NCBI RefSeq assembly: GCF_001612985.1
Contig: NZ_BDBM01000006.1
Span: 186,001-250,000, forward strand
Source of the DNA: Nocardia gamkensis NBRC 108242
GTDB lineage: Bacteria; Actinomycetota; Actinomycetes; Mycobacteriales; Mycobacteriaceae
DNA length: 64,000 bases
Reading direction: 5' to 3'
Below the pieces are notes generated by a model. That model saw only the letters and a list, made by a program, of their open reading frames with translations, did no database searches and was not told the origin of the DNA. The position numbers were made by a program, and so were the translations under genes. Below are positions 27,478 to 36,265 of the stretch, one piece after another (the first letter of the stretch is position 1; every line of letters begins with the position of its first letter).

Positions 27478-29298
27478 ATGGGATTCAAAACAGCGGATTT
27501 CCCGCCCGTCGATGTGACGACATTCCTCGACCAACCGTTGCGGGAGCGGATGCGAACGCTCGCCCTGCATTGGGCCGAATACGGCTTCGGAACGCCGAAG
27601 ATGATCCATACGATCTATCTGCTCAAGGTGCTGCTGGTCTCGGTGCTGGGCGGGGTCGCCGTGGCCACCTGGAGTTCCGGCCTCGGGCCGTTCTGGGATG
27701 TCTCGGCGTGGTGGAACGAGCCGGTGGTCTACCAGAAGCTCGTGTTGTGGACCGTCCTGATCGAAGCGATCGGCATCGCCGGGTCGTGGGGGCCGCTCGC
27801 GGGCAAGTTCAAGCCCATGACCGGAGGCATCCTGTTCTACGCGCGCCCCGGCACGATCCGCCTGCGGCCGTGGCGGCGGGTGCCGTTCACCAGCGGTGAT
27901 ACCCGCACGGTGCTCGACGTGCTGCTGTACCTGGCGTTCCTGGCGACATTGCTGGCAGCGATCGTGCTGCCCGGCGTACCGAGCGCTTCGCTCAGCGCGG
28001 TGCTGCCCGAGAACACCTCCGGCTTGGTGAATCCGGCGCTGCTGATCGCTCCGATCGCGCTGTACGTGCTGTGCGGCCTGCGAGACAAGACGATCTTCCT
28101 CACCGCCCGCGGCGAGCAGTACCTGCCCGCCCTGGTGTTCTTCGCGGTGTTGCCGTTCGTCGACATGATCATCGCCGCCAAGCTGCTGATCTGCGCGGTG
28201 TGGATCGGCGCGGGTGTGTCGAAATTCGGGCGGCACTTCAGCAACGTGGTACCGCCGATGGTCTCCAACAGCCCCGGCGTGCCCGCCAAGTGGATCAAGC
28301 GGCTGCACTACCGTGACTTCCCCCGGGATATCCGCCCCTCCAAAGTCGCCTCGTTCCTGGCTCATGTCGGCGGCACGACCGTCGAGATCGTCACACCGCT
28401 GGTGCTGCTGTTCTCCACCGACCACCGGCTGACGCTGGCCGGTGTGGTGCTGATGGTGGTCTTCCACGCGTTCATCACCTCGACGTTCCCGCTGGCGGTG
28501 CCGTTGGAGTGGAACGTCTTGTTCGCCTACCTGACCGTGTTCCTGTTCCTGGGCTTCCCCAACGGCGGCGGGTACGGCCTCGGTGACATCTCCTCCCCGT
28601 GGCTGGCCCTGGTGATCGTCACGGCGCTGGTGTTCTTCCCGATCCTCGGGAATCTGCGCCCGGATCTGGTGTCGTTCCTGCCGTCGATGCGCCAGTACGC
28701 CGGCAACTGGGCGTCCGCATTGTGGGCCTTCGCGCCCGGCGCGGAGGAGAAACTCAACACCATCGGGCACCGGCCCACGCTGAATCAGATCGACCAGTTG
28801 AAGGCCATGGGCTACCCTCCCGAGGTCGCGGAGATCACCATGCAGCAGACGATCGCGTGGCGCTCGATGCACAGTCAAGGGCGCGGACTGTTCTCGCTGC
28901 TGTACAAGCACATTCCGGCGATCGACCGGTGGACCGTGCGGGAAGCGGAGTTCGGCTGCAATTCGCTGATCGGCTTCAACTTCGGCGACGGCCACCTGCA
29001 CAACCTGGATCTGATCAAGGCCGTACAGTCCCGGGTCGGATTCGCGCCGGGCGAGTGGATCGTGGTGTGGGTGGAGTCGCAGCCCATCCACCGGGGTATC
29101 CAGCGGTATCAGGTCATCGACGCGGCGCTCGGCGTCGTCGAACGCGGCACCTGGCGAGTGCGCGACGCGGCGCAGACGCAGCCGTGGCTGCCCGACGGCC
29201 CGATCCCGCACGAGGTGACCTGGCGGCGCGCGGATTACACGGTGCCGATGCCGCCGGACGACCCGGCTAGGGTCCTCGCGCCGCAGCCGGTCGGCTGA
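27478..29298 (+). CDS. DUF3556 family transmembrane protein
   Basis: A 606-residue polytopic membrane protein found in mycolate actinobacteria. ATG 27478 follows GAGAAAGG. About nine hydrophobic helices occupy residues 45-400 (for example YLLKVLLVSVLGGVAVATW, VLLYLAFLATLLAAIVLPGV, LLIAPIALYVLCGL, WLALVIVTALVFFPILG). The C-terminal 170 residues are soluble (MQQTIAWRSMHSQGRGLF, GCNSLIGFNFGDGHLHN, WIVVWVESQPIHRGIQRY). Its N-terminus MGFKTADFPPVDVTTFLDQPLRERM is typical of the family. No function is known; cotranscription with a CoA ligase and an FAD oxidoreductase suggests a lipid-related or membrane redox role. Confidence 0.86.
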   Translation: MGFKTADFPPVDVTTFLDQPLRERMRTLALHWAEYGFGTPKMIHTIYLLKVLLVSVLGGVAVATWSSGLGPFWDVSAWWNEPVVYQKLVLWTVLIEAIGIAGSWGPLAGKFKPMTGGILFYARPGTIRLRPWRRVPFTSGDTRTVLDVLLYLAFLATLLAAIVLPGVPSASLSAVLPENTSGLVNPALLIAPIALYVLCGLRDKTIFLTARGEQYLPALVFFAVLPFVDMIIAAKLLICAVWIGAGVSKFGRHFSNVVPPMVSNSPGVPAKWIKRLHYRDFPRDIRPSKVASFLAHVGGTTVEIVTPLVLLFSTDHRLTLAGVVLMVVFHAFITSTFPLAVPLEWNVLFAYLTVFLFLGFPNGGGYGLGDISSPWLALVIVTALVFFPILGNLRPDLVSFLPSMRQYAGNWASALWAFAPGAEEKLNTIGHRPTLNQIDQLKAMGYPPEVAEITMQQTIAWRSMHSQGRGLFSLLYKHIPAIDRWTVREAEFGCNSLIGFNFGDGHLHNLDLIKAVQSRVGFAPGEWIVVWVESQPIHRGIQRYQVIDAALGVVERGTWRVRDAAQTQPWLPDGPIPHEVTWRRADYTVPMPPDDPARVLAPQPVG

Positions 29299-29324
29299 GG
29301 CCCTCGCATGGACAGGAGAGCGAA

Positions 29325-30752
29325 TTGAGCACCGCAGTCGTGGTCGGCGGCGGCCCCAACGGCTTGGCCGCGGCCATCACGTTGGCCAGGGCCGGACTGG
29401 ACGTCACCGTGCTGGAGGGCGCCGACGAGATCGGGGGCGGCACCCGCACCAGCGAGGCGATCGTGCCCGGTCTGCTGCACGACCACTGCTCGGCCATCCA
29501 CCCGATGGCGGTCGGCTCTCCCTTCCTGCGCGGCCTGGACCCGGAACGTTACGGATTGTCCTGGGCATGGCCGGAGATCGACTGCGTCCATCCGCTCGAC
29601 GACGGCAGCGCGGGCGTGCTGCTGCGCTCGGTCGCCGAGACCGCCGCCGGTCTCGGCGGCGACGGCCGGGCGTGGCGGCTGCTGTTCGAACGGACGGCGG
29701 CGGGCTACGACCGGATGAGCGCCGACATCATGCGGCCGCTGCTGCGCCTGCCGCGCCATCCGGTCCGGCTGGCCCGTTTCGGGATTCCCGCCCTGGCCCC
29801 GGCCACGCTGCTGGCCGGCCTGTTCCGTACCGAGCAGGCGAGGGGACTGTTCGGCGGCGTCGCCGCGCATGCCTTCCGCCCGCTGCATCGGCCGCTCAGC
29901 GCCAGCGTCGGCCTGGGCATCCTCACCGCGGGCCACACCTATGGCTGGGCCGTCGCCGCCGGTGGATCGCAACGGATCACCGAAGCCATGGCCGCGGTGC
30001 TGAGTGACCTCGGCGGGAAGATCGAAACGGGTGTCCACGTGCGATCGGCGTCCGATCTGCCGCGGGCGGAACTGACGATGTGGGACCTTGCGCCCACCGC
30101 GGTCGCGGACATCCTCGGTGAGCGCCTGCCCCCTCGGGTCAGGAGGTCCTACCGCGCCTTCCGGTACGGACCGGGCGCGTTCAAGGTCGACTTCGCCGTG
30201 CACGGCGGCGTGCCGTGGACGGCGGAGGCGGCTCGACGGGCGGGAACGGTGCATCTCGGCGGCACGTTCGCCGAGATCGCCGCCACCGAACGCGAGATCC
30301 ACGCGGGACGCATGCCCGAACGCCCCTTCGTCCTGGTGGGCCAGCAGTACCTCGCCGATCCGCAACGGTCGGCCGGCGACATCCATCCGATCTGGGCATA
30401 TGCCCACGTTCCGCACGGCTATCCCGGCGACGCGACAGCGGCCGTCACCGCCCAGATCGAACGCTTCGCTCCCGGTTTCCGCGACCGCATAGCCGGGACC
30501 AGCGTGCGCAGCGCCGCGGGATTCGCCGAGTACAACCCCAACTACGTGGGCGGCAACATCATGACGGGGGCGAAGGACATTCCGCAGTTGCTGTTCGGTC
30601 CTCGAAAGACTCTGCAACCCTATGACATCGGTGTGCCGGGTCACTATCTCTGCTCCGCGGCCACACCGCCGGGTCCCGGTGCGCACGGCATGTGCGGGGC
30701 GAACGCCGCGCAGCGGGCTCTCCGGCAAGCGGGCATCGCGGAGTCGTCCTAG
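29325..30752 (+). CDS. Phytoene desaturase-like FAD-dependent oxidoreductase
   Basis: A 475-residue flavoprotein of the CrtI/amine-oxidase superfamily (COG1233-like). TTG 29325 is used with AGGAG nearby. The dinucleotide motif VVVGGGPNGLAAAITLARAGLDVTVLEGADEIGGGTRTSE fills residues 4-43. The middle holds HDHCSAIHPMAVGSPFL and PLSASVGLGILTAGHTYGWAVAAGGSQRITEAM; the C-terminal FAD part has VPGHYLCSAATPPGPGAHGMCGANAAQRAL. Only 26 bases separate it from the DUF3556 gene, so they form one operon with the ligase. The substrate is not carotenoid-like by context and stays unknown. Confidence 0.9.
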   Translation: MSTAVVVGGGPNGLAAAITLARAGLDVTVLEGADEIGGGTRTSEAIVPGLLHDHCSAIHPMAVGSPFLRGLDPERYGLSWAWPEIDCVHPLDDGSAGVLLRSVAETAAGLGGDGRAWRLLFERTAAGYDRMSADIMRPLLRLPRHPVRLARFGIPALAPATLLAGLFRTEQARGLFGGVAAHAFRPLHRPLSASVGLGILTAGHTYGWAVAAGGSQRITEAMAAVLSDLGGKIETGVHVRSASDLPRAELTMWDLAPTAVADILGERLPPRVRRSYRAFRYGPGAFKVDFAVHGGVPWTAEAARRAGTVHLGGTFAEIAATEREIHAGRMPERPFVLVGQQYLADPQRSAGDIHPIWAYAHVPHGYPGDATAAVTAQIERFAPGFRDRIAGTSVRSAAGFAEYNPNYVGGNIMTGAKDIPQLLFGPRKTLQPYDIGVPGHYLCSAATPPGPGAHGMCGANAAQRALRQAGIAESS

Positions 30753-30882
30753 CGTCGCGCACGCCGCTGTCATCCGGGCGGCGGGCGGTCTCCTCGACAC
30801 CGGCCGCGAGCCGCGCTCATTCCGGGCGGGGGGCGGACGGCCTGCAGTTCACCGCCCTGGCCGCGCTGGGTGCCGCGCTCGC

Positions 30883-30902
30883 TCTCGCCTGATCGGGCGA
30901 GA
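30883..30902. terminator. Hairpin downstream of the flavoprotein gene
   Basis: TCTCGCC and GGCGAGA pair around a 6-base loop (TGATCG), 130 bases after the flavoprotein stop and before the next gene at 30980. A short stem without a T-run. Confidence 0.4.
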
Positions 30903-30979
30903 CGAAGCGGGCGGTAGCGCCGGCCGGTCACTTCGTGGCCTGCCGGTTTCCTGTGGGATCGCCAGGGCACTCGATCACC

Positions 30980-31258
30980 ATGGATGCTGACGACACGACG
31001 CCGAGCAACGCACCTCATTCCGGTCGAGTCACGCAAGATGACCTGCGCCGCCTGCTGGCCGCAGGCGAGCCGGACGCGCGGATGGTCCTGGAAGAGGGGC
31101 AGCTCAGGATCGAACCCGGTGCCGGACCCGAAACGCGCGGAATGCTCATCCTGACGCGAGCCGAATTGGCCGACCGGATCGGAGCCGATCCGGACGCCTC
31201 GGCACTGGCCACGGCTGCCGCCGAGTTGGACACCGAGGTCCGCCTCCGCGGTGCCTGA
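30980..31258 (+). CDS. Small acidic protein of unknown function (92 residues)
   Basis: ATG 30980 gives MDADDTTPSNAPHSGRVTQD, then a mostly helical acidic protein (DLRRLLAAGEPDARMVLEEGQLRIEPG, ILTRAELADRIGADPDASALATAAAELDTEV). No membrane segment, signal or known motif. An extension to 30935 is possible but lacks a ribosome site. It lies between the flavoprotein operon and a GNAT gene on the same strand. Confidence 0.6.
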   Translation: MDADDTTPSNAPHSGRVTQDDLRRLLAAGEPDARMVLEEGQLRIEPGAGPETRGMLILTRAELADRIGADPDASALATAAAELDTEVRLRGA

Positions 31259-31364
31259 GGCGCATCGCGGCCCGGGCGGATAGCCGATGGGCTGCCGCGC
31301 GAATCTGCCGCACTCGCAATATCGGTTTGCCCGCCCGTGCGCCGGACGAGCACCATATACGGGC

Positions 31365-31937
31365 ATGGACATCGAACCGCGCTACGCACTCGCACCGGGT
31401 GTGGGGCCGCCGCAACGAATCGAAGTCGGAGAACTGCTGTTGCGGCGTTGGCTGCCGGAGGATCTGCTGCCGCGGCTCGAGGCGATCAACGCGTCGTTCG
31501 ACGAGATTCACCCCTGGATGGACTGGCTGCCCGAACCGGCGACGCTGGAGGGCCAACGCGCCTTCGGCCGGGAAACGGACGAGAGCTGGCCCAGCGCCGC
31601 CGGAAACTTCAACTTCGGCATCTTCGACGCCGAGGGCAACGTGCTCGGCGCGATCGGTCTGCACGACCGGCTCGGTGCGGGAGCCGTGGAGATCGGCTAC
31701 TGGTGTCACACCGCGCACTCCGGCCGGGGAGTGATCACCCGGAGCGCGGCCGCCTTGACCCGTATCGCGTTGGCATTACCCGGTGTCGACCGTGTCGAGA
31801 TCCATTGTGACGAGGCCAATACCCGCAGTGCCGCGGTCGCGCGGCGGCTCGGCTACCGGCTGGATCGGATCGAGCCACGGGAAAGGACCGCGCCCGCGGA
31901 GTCCGGCCGCGGAATGTACTGGGTCATGCGGCGGTGA
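31365..31937 (+). CDS. GNAT N-acetyltransferase (RimJ/RimL type)
   Basis: A 190-residue acetyl-CoA-dependent acyltransferase. The start at ATG 31365 (MDIEPRYALAPGVGPPQRIEVGELLLRRW) fits the RimJ/RimL N-terminus. Motif A with the acetyl-CoA loop is GYWCHTAHSGRGVITRSAAALTRIA, where Q/R-x-x-G-x-G/A is represented by HSGRGV. Motif B follows as DRVEIHCDEANTRSAAVARRLGYRLD. Targets in the family are protein N-termini, antibiotics or polyamines; none can be chosen here. It converges on the FadD gene with a 14-base gap. Confidence 0.87.
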   Translation: MDIEPRYALAPGVGPPQRIEVGELLLRRWLPEDLLPRLEAINASFDEIHPWMDWLPEPATLEGQRAFGRETDESWPSAAGNFNFGIFDAEGNVLGAIGLHDRLGAGAVEIGYWCHTAHSGRGVITRSAAALTRIALALPGVDRVEIHCDEANTRSAAVARRLGYRLDRIEPRERTAPAESGRGMYWVMRR

Positions 31938-31951
31938 TCACCCGCCCGGCC

Positions 31952-33793
31952 TCAACCCGCTGTCAGCGCCGAATCCACCGCCGCGGCGACAGGTGCGCCG
32001 GGTTCGCGGACTGCGGGACCGGGGTCGGCGTCGTAGAGTTCGGCGATCTCGGTGGCGTACTTCTCGGCGATCACTCGCCGCTTGAGTTTCATGGTGAGGG
32101 TGACTTCGTCGCCGCCCGCCTCCCAGAAGGCGGGCAAGAGGCGGAACCGTTTGACTTGCTCCACCCGCGAGAGTCGCGCGTTGCCCGCGGCGATGCCGGC
32201 GGCGATCCGCTCGATGACACCGGCATCGGCCGACAAGGCCGCCGCCGACGAGTCCGGCAGATGGTGGCGCGCGGCGTACGGTCCGGCGGATTCGGCGTCG
32301 AGGACGACCAGCGCGGTGTTGTAGGGGCGGCCGTCGCCGATCACGGCGATGGCCCCGATCAGCGGGGTCGCCGCCTTGATCGCGTTCTCGATGTTGGTGG
32401 GGGACATGTTCTTCCCGGCGGAGTTGATGATCAACTCCTTCTTGCGGTCCACGACCCGGAGGTATCCGTCGTCGTCGATGGTGATCACATCGCCGGTGCT
32501 CAGCCAGCCCTCGGAATCGACGGCCTCGGCGGTCTTGCCGGGTTCTCCGCGATAGCCCTTCATCACGAGCGGTCCACGCACCTGTAGTTCGCCGTCCTCG
32601 GCGATCCTGGCCTGCATGCCGGGCAGCAGCTTGCCCACGGTGCCGAGTCCGGCCTCGCCGGGATGACTGACGCTGCAGATGCAGGTGAGTTCGGACATGC
32701 CCCAGATCTCCGCGATCGGGATCCCGAGGCCGGCGAAGAAGCCGAGCGTTTCGGCCGGGATGGGCGCCGCGCCGGAGATCGCCCAGCGGACCCGGTCGAG
32801 TCCGAGTTTCGCACGCAACCCCGACAGCACGAGCCGGTCGGCGCGCGCCCACTCGGCGGCGACCGTTTCCGGGACCGGTTCCCCGTTCAATTGGTGCGCG
32901 CTGCGCTGGGCGGCGACCGCCAACGCCCAGTGCAGCGCGGCCCGGCGGTCTTCGTCCGGTTCGATGGCGACGGCGAATTCGATTGCCGCCTTCAGCTTCT
33001 CCCATACGCGAGGCACTGCGCCCCAGATCGTGGGATGCAGGTCGGCCAGCGCGGCGCCGATCCCGGTGGGGTCGGCGACGCAGGTCACCTGGGTGCCGAA
33101 GACCTCCTGGAAGTAGAGCGCGGTGAGCCGGTCCGCGATGTGCGCGGTCGGCATATAGGACGTGATCGTGTCGCCGAAGCGAACTCCGAGCACTCGATCG
33201 ACGGCATAGCACTCGAACATCAGGTTCGCGTGCGTCGTCTCCACGCCCTTGGGGTTGCCGGTGGTTCCCGACGTATAGATCAGCGTGGCGACGTCATCCG
33301 GCCGGACCGCACGCCACGCGGCGTCGAAGTCGAAGTTCTCCTGGCCCGCGGCGATCACGTCGGCGACCGACAAAGTGCCCTCGGGTGCGTCGTCGAGGCA
33401 GACGATGTGGTCGAGTTCGACTCCGCTCGCACGCATCGGCTCGACATACCGAGGCTCGCACATCACCAGTCGCACACCGGCATTGCCGAGGACGTACGCG
33501 ATCTGCTCCGGCGCCGCGGTGTTGTACACCGAGAAACTGGTGGCGCCCAGGTGCTGAGCCCCGACTTCCAAGGGATAGAAATCGATGCGGTTGGACATCA
33601 TCGAGGCGACGGTGTCGCCGCGCCGCACCCCGAGCGCCGACAGTCCGGCGGCGATTCGCTGGACCTGCGCCGCGTACTCGCGCCAAGTGAGGGTGGCGGC
33701 GTCCCCGGGGGATCGGAGGGCGATCGCGTCCGGATCGACGGTGGCGTTGTACTGGAAGGCGGCGGGGAGTGTGTCGAAGGTCGGGGTGCTCAC
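31952..33793 (-). CDS. Long-chain fatty acid-CoA ligase (FadD11/FadD15 class)
   Basis: A 613-residue acyl-CoA synthetase, starting at GTG 33793 (AGGAATTC upstream). Motifs: LIYTSGTTGNPKGVETTHANL, PTAHIADRLTALYFQEV, GAVPRVWEKLKAAIE (typical of long-chain LACS), IAEIWGMSELTCICS, WLSTGDVITIDDDGYLRVVDRKKELIINSAGKNMSPTNIENAIK and the final TMKLKRRVIAEKYATEI with the catalytic Lys region. The AGKNMSPTNIE variant is characteristic of the long-chain group. It follows the monooxygenase operon on the same strand after 130 bases and may activate the acid that pathway makes. Confidence 0.92.
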   Translation of the reverse strand: MSTPTFDTLPAAFQYNATVDPDAIALRSPGDAATLTWREYAAQVQRIAAGLSALGVRRGDTVASMMSNRIDFYPLEVGAQHLGATSFSVYNTAAPEQIAYVLGNAGVRLVMCEPRYVEPMRASGVELDHIVCLDDAPEGTLSVADVIAAGQENFDFDAAWRAVRPDDVATLIYTSGTTGNPKGVETTHANLMFECYAVDRVLGVRFGDTITSYMPTAHIADRLTALYFQEVFGTQVTCVADPTGIGAALADLHPTIWGAVPRVWEKLKAAIEFAVAIEPDEDRRAALHWALAVAAQRSAHQLNGEPVPETVAAEWARADRLVLSGLRAKLGLDRVRWAISGAAPIPAETLGFFAGLGIPIAEIWGMSELTCICSVSHPGEAGLGTVGKLLPGMQARIAEDGELQVRGPLVMKGYRGEPGKTAEAVDSEGWLSTGDVITIDDDGYLRVVDRKKELIINSAGKNMSPTNIENAIKAATPLIGAIAVIGDGRPYNTALVVLDAESAGPYAARHHLPDSSAAALSADAGVIERIAAGIAAGNARLSRVEQVKRFRLLPAFWEAGGDEVTLTMKLKRRVIAEKYATEIAELYDADPGPAVREPGAPVAAAVDSALTAG

Positions 33794-33923
33794 AAGAGGA
33801 ATTCCTTCGGATCGGGTGACGCGGGTTGCGGCCGGACTGTGCTGCGTGGAGCTGCGATGGACGGCCGCGAGCCGCCGTGACCGGAGTACGGCGACCGCAT
33901 GCGGAATGAGACGGGCTCGGAGG

Positions 33924-34802
33924 TTACGACGGGGTCGCGCGGGCTTCGACCCGGCGCAGCAGGTCGTGCACGCGGGGGTCGCGAGCGAGTGCGCTGTCGA
34001 GCACGACGTTGATCGCCCCGCGCAGCAGTGCGTAGGGCTCCCAGCCCGCCGGTGCGATGGTGCGCGCCGCGCGCCGCTCGATGCCGTCGGCGATGGTCGC
34101 GGCCGCCTGCGCGGCCGAGATCCGCACGTTCAACGGCCAGGGCAGCAGGTCGTCCAGTTCTCGGCCGAGTTCGTCGTGATCGAGGGTGTCGTGTGTCATG
34201 CGGGTGTCCACGATGCCGAAATAGGCGATGCCCGCCGAAGCGCCGAAGGGGGCCAGTTCCACGCGCAGCGCCCGGCCGAGCTGTTCGACCGCCGCTTTGC
34301 TGATCATGTACGGGGCTCCCGCCATGCCGGGCGCGAACGCGGCGCACGACGACACCACGACCACGTGACCGCCCGCGGTGACGACGTGGTCGAGCGCGGG
34401 GCGCACCGTGTTGAACACACCGGTGAGGTTGATGTCCATGACCCGATCGAAGTCCCGCCCGTCGAGCGTGCGCACCGTCGCCGGGCGGGGCACCACGCCC
34501 GCATTCGCCACCACCACGTCCAAGCGGCCGAAATGCCCGGCGGCCCGGTCGATCGCCGCGCGCATCGCCGCGCGGTCGGTGACGTCGGCGGCGATGGCGA
34601 GGGCGCGTTCGCCCAGCGTCGCGGCGGCGGCGCCGACCGCGTCCTGGTCGACGTCGACCAGGGCGACCGAGGCCCGCCGGTCGTGCAGGACCTCCGCCAG
34701 TTCGCGCCCGATGCCGTGGCCCGCGCCCGTGATCAGCGCGACCCGGCCCTCGACCGAATAGTTCCGGCGCCTGCGGCCGATCGAGAAGATGTCGTCGATC
34801 AT
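33924..34802 (-). CDS. Short-chain dehydrogenase/reductase (SDR)
   Basis: A 292-residue classical SDR. The ATG at 34802 overlaps the stop of the monooxygenase gene (ATGA), so it is coupled to it; GAGGTGA precedes. The Rossmann motif ITGAGHGIGRELAEVLHDRR starts near residue 25, VANAGVVPRP is the NAG motif, and the catalytic set is Ser in VVVSSCAAFAPG with YMISK (Tyr-x3-Lys). The N-terminus has a short basic extension (SIGRRRRNYSVEG). It probably oxidises or reduces an alcohol/ketone next to the Baeyer-Villiger step; NAD or NADP preference was not determined. Confidence 0.9.
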   Translation of the reverse strand: MIDDIFSIGRRRRNYSVEGRVALITGAGHGIGRELAEVLHDRRASVALVDVDQDAVGAAAATLGERALAIAADVTDRAAMRAAIDRAAGHFGRLDVVVANAGVVPRPATVRTLDGRDFDRVMDINLTGVFNTVRPALDHVVTAGGHVVVVSSCAAFAPGMAGAPYMISKAAVEQLGRALRVELAPFGASAGIAYFGIVDTRMTHDTLDHDELGRELDDLLPWPLNVRISAAQAAATIADGIERRAARTIAPAGWEPYALLRGAINVVLDSALARDPRVHDLLRRVEARATPS

Positions 34803-36265
34803 CGGCTCACCTCGTAGGCTTCGGTGTCGAATCGGCTGGTGCGCTGCCGGTATTCGAAACTCCAGTTCGGATACAGACCAGCGTTGAGCCCGTCGGGCGT
34901 CTGGTAGTAGCTGCGGCAACCGCCGGTCAGCCATACCGTCGACGAGCTCCGGCGCGCCATCTCCTCGACGAAGGCCGCCTGCGCCTCCGGGCGCACCTCG
35001 ACGCGGCGCGCGCCGGAGGACCGTGCGTGGCGCAGGGCGTCGACGATGTACGCGATCTGGGATTCGATCATGTAGATCGCGGACTGGTTACCGGCGGCGC
35101 CGAAGGGACCGAGTGTGCAGAAGAAGTTCGGGAACCCGGCCACCGCCACACCGAGGTAGCTCTGCGGCCGTCGACGGTAGAGCTGGGCGAGCGTTTGCCC
35201 GTCGCGTCCGGCGTAGCGTTCGTAGGCGGTCGGGATCGAGGTGAAGCCGGTGCCGAAGATGATGGTGTCCACCGGGTGCTCGCTGCCGCCGCGCAGCAGG
35301 ATCGAGTGCGGCCGGATCTCGGCGATGGATTGGGTGATCACGTCGACGTTCGGCTGGTCGAGCGCCGGGAGGTAGGTGTCGGAGAAGATGGCGCGTTTGC
35401 ACCCGATGACGTAGTCGGGTGTGAGCTTCTTGCGCAGATCCCGATCGCGCACCTGGCGCAGCAGCTGCCAGCGGCCCAGTGCTTCGTAGGGGTGCCGGAA
35501 GCGCTGGTCGACCAGCGAGATGAGCCCGAACGTCTCGATCGCCGCGTAGAACCCACCGCGGATCGCGCGTTGCGCCAGCGGTATACGCCGGAGCAGCCGC
35601 CGCTCCAGGTCGCGTGTGCGGCGATCCATGCGCGGGACGATCCACGGGGCCGATCGCTGGAACAGCAGCAGCTGGGCCACCTTCGGTTGGATCTCCGGGA
35701 CGAACTGCACCGCCGAGGCGCCGGTGCCGATCACCGCGACCCGCTCGCCGGTGAGATCGTGGTCGTGATCCCAGTGCAGGGAGTGGAATGACGTGCCCGC
35801 GAACGAGTCCATGCCGGGTAGCTGCGGATACTTCGCCTCGGCGAAGAGCCCGGCGGCGGAGAGCAGGAAGTCCGCGGTGAGCGTTCCTCGCGAGGTCTCG
35901 ATGCGCCAGAGCGAACGCTGCTCGTCCCACCGGGCGTCGAGCAGTTCGGCGCCGAATCTGATGTGCCGCACGACATCGTGTTCGACGGCCACCGTGCGCA
36001 GGTAGTCGAGGATTTCGCGCTGCTTGCCGTAGGTGCGCGACCAGTCGGGATTGGGCGCGAAGGAGTAGCTGTAGAGGTGCGAGGGCACATCGCATGCGCA
36101 ACCGGGGTAGGTGTTGGCGCTCCAGGTGCCGCCGAGGTCGTCGGCTCGTTCGAGGATGACCAGGTCGTCGAATCCGGCCTCGCGCAGCTTGATCGCCAGG
36201 CCGATGCCGCCCAGTCCCGCGCCGACGATCGCTACGGGTGTGTGCTCGATCGGGTCGGATGTCAC
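34799..36265 (-). CDS. Flavin monooxygenase, Baeyer-Villiger type
   Basis: A 488-residue class B flavoprotein using FAD and NADPH. GTG 36265 overlaps the aldehyde dehydrogenase stop (GTGA); the open frame running further upstream is out of register with any gene. Motifs: FAD GAGLGGIG (15-22), TYPGCACDVPSHLYSYSF, the Baeyer-Villiger fingerprint FAGTSFHSLHWD (155-166, F-x-G-x3-H-x3-W-D), NADPH GTGASA (180-185) and IIFGTGF. It is related to MymA-like and cyclic ketone monooxygenases. In context it should insert oxygen into a ketone or oxidise an amine/sulfide; the fingerprint favours a ketone. Confidence 0.93.
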   Translation of the reverse strand: MTSDPIEHTPVAIVGAGLGGIGLAIKLREAGFDDLVILERADDLGGTWSANTYPGCACDVPSHLYSYSFAPNPDWSRTYGKQREILDYLRTVAVEHDVVRHIRFGAELLDARWDEQRSLWRIETSRGTLTADFLLSAAGLFAEAKYPQLPGMDSFAGTSFHSLHWDHDHDLTGERVAVIGTGASAVQFVPEIQPKVAQLLLFQRSAPWIVPRMDRRTRDLERRLLRRIPLAQRAIRGGFYAAIETFGLISLVDQRFRHPYEALGRWQLLRQVRDRDLRKKLTPDYVIGCKRAIFSDTYLPALDQPNVDVITQSIAEIRPHSILLRGGSEHPVDTIIFGTGFTSIPTAYERYAGRDGQTLAQLYRRRPQSYLGVAVAGFPNFFCTLGPFGAAGNQSAIYMIESQIAYIVDALRHARSSGARRVEVRPEAQAAFVEEMARRSSSTVWLTGGCRSYYQTPDGLNAGLYPNWSFEYRQRTSRFDTEAYEVSR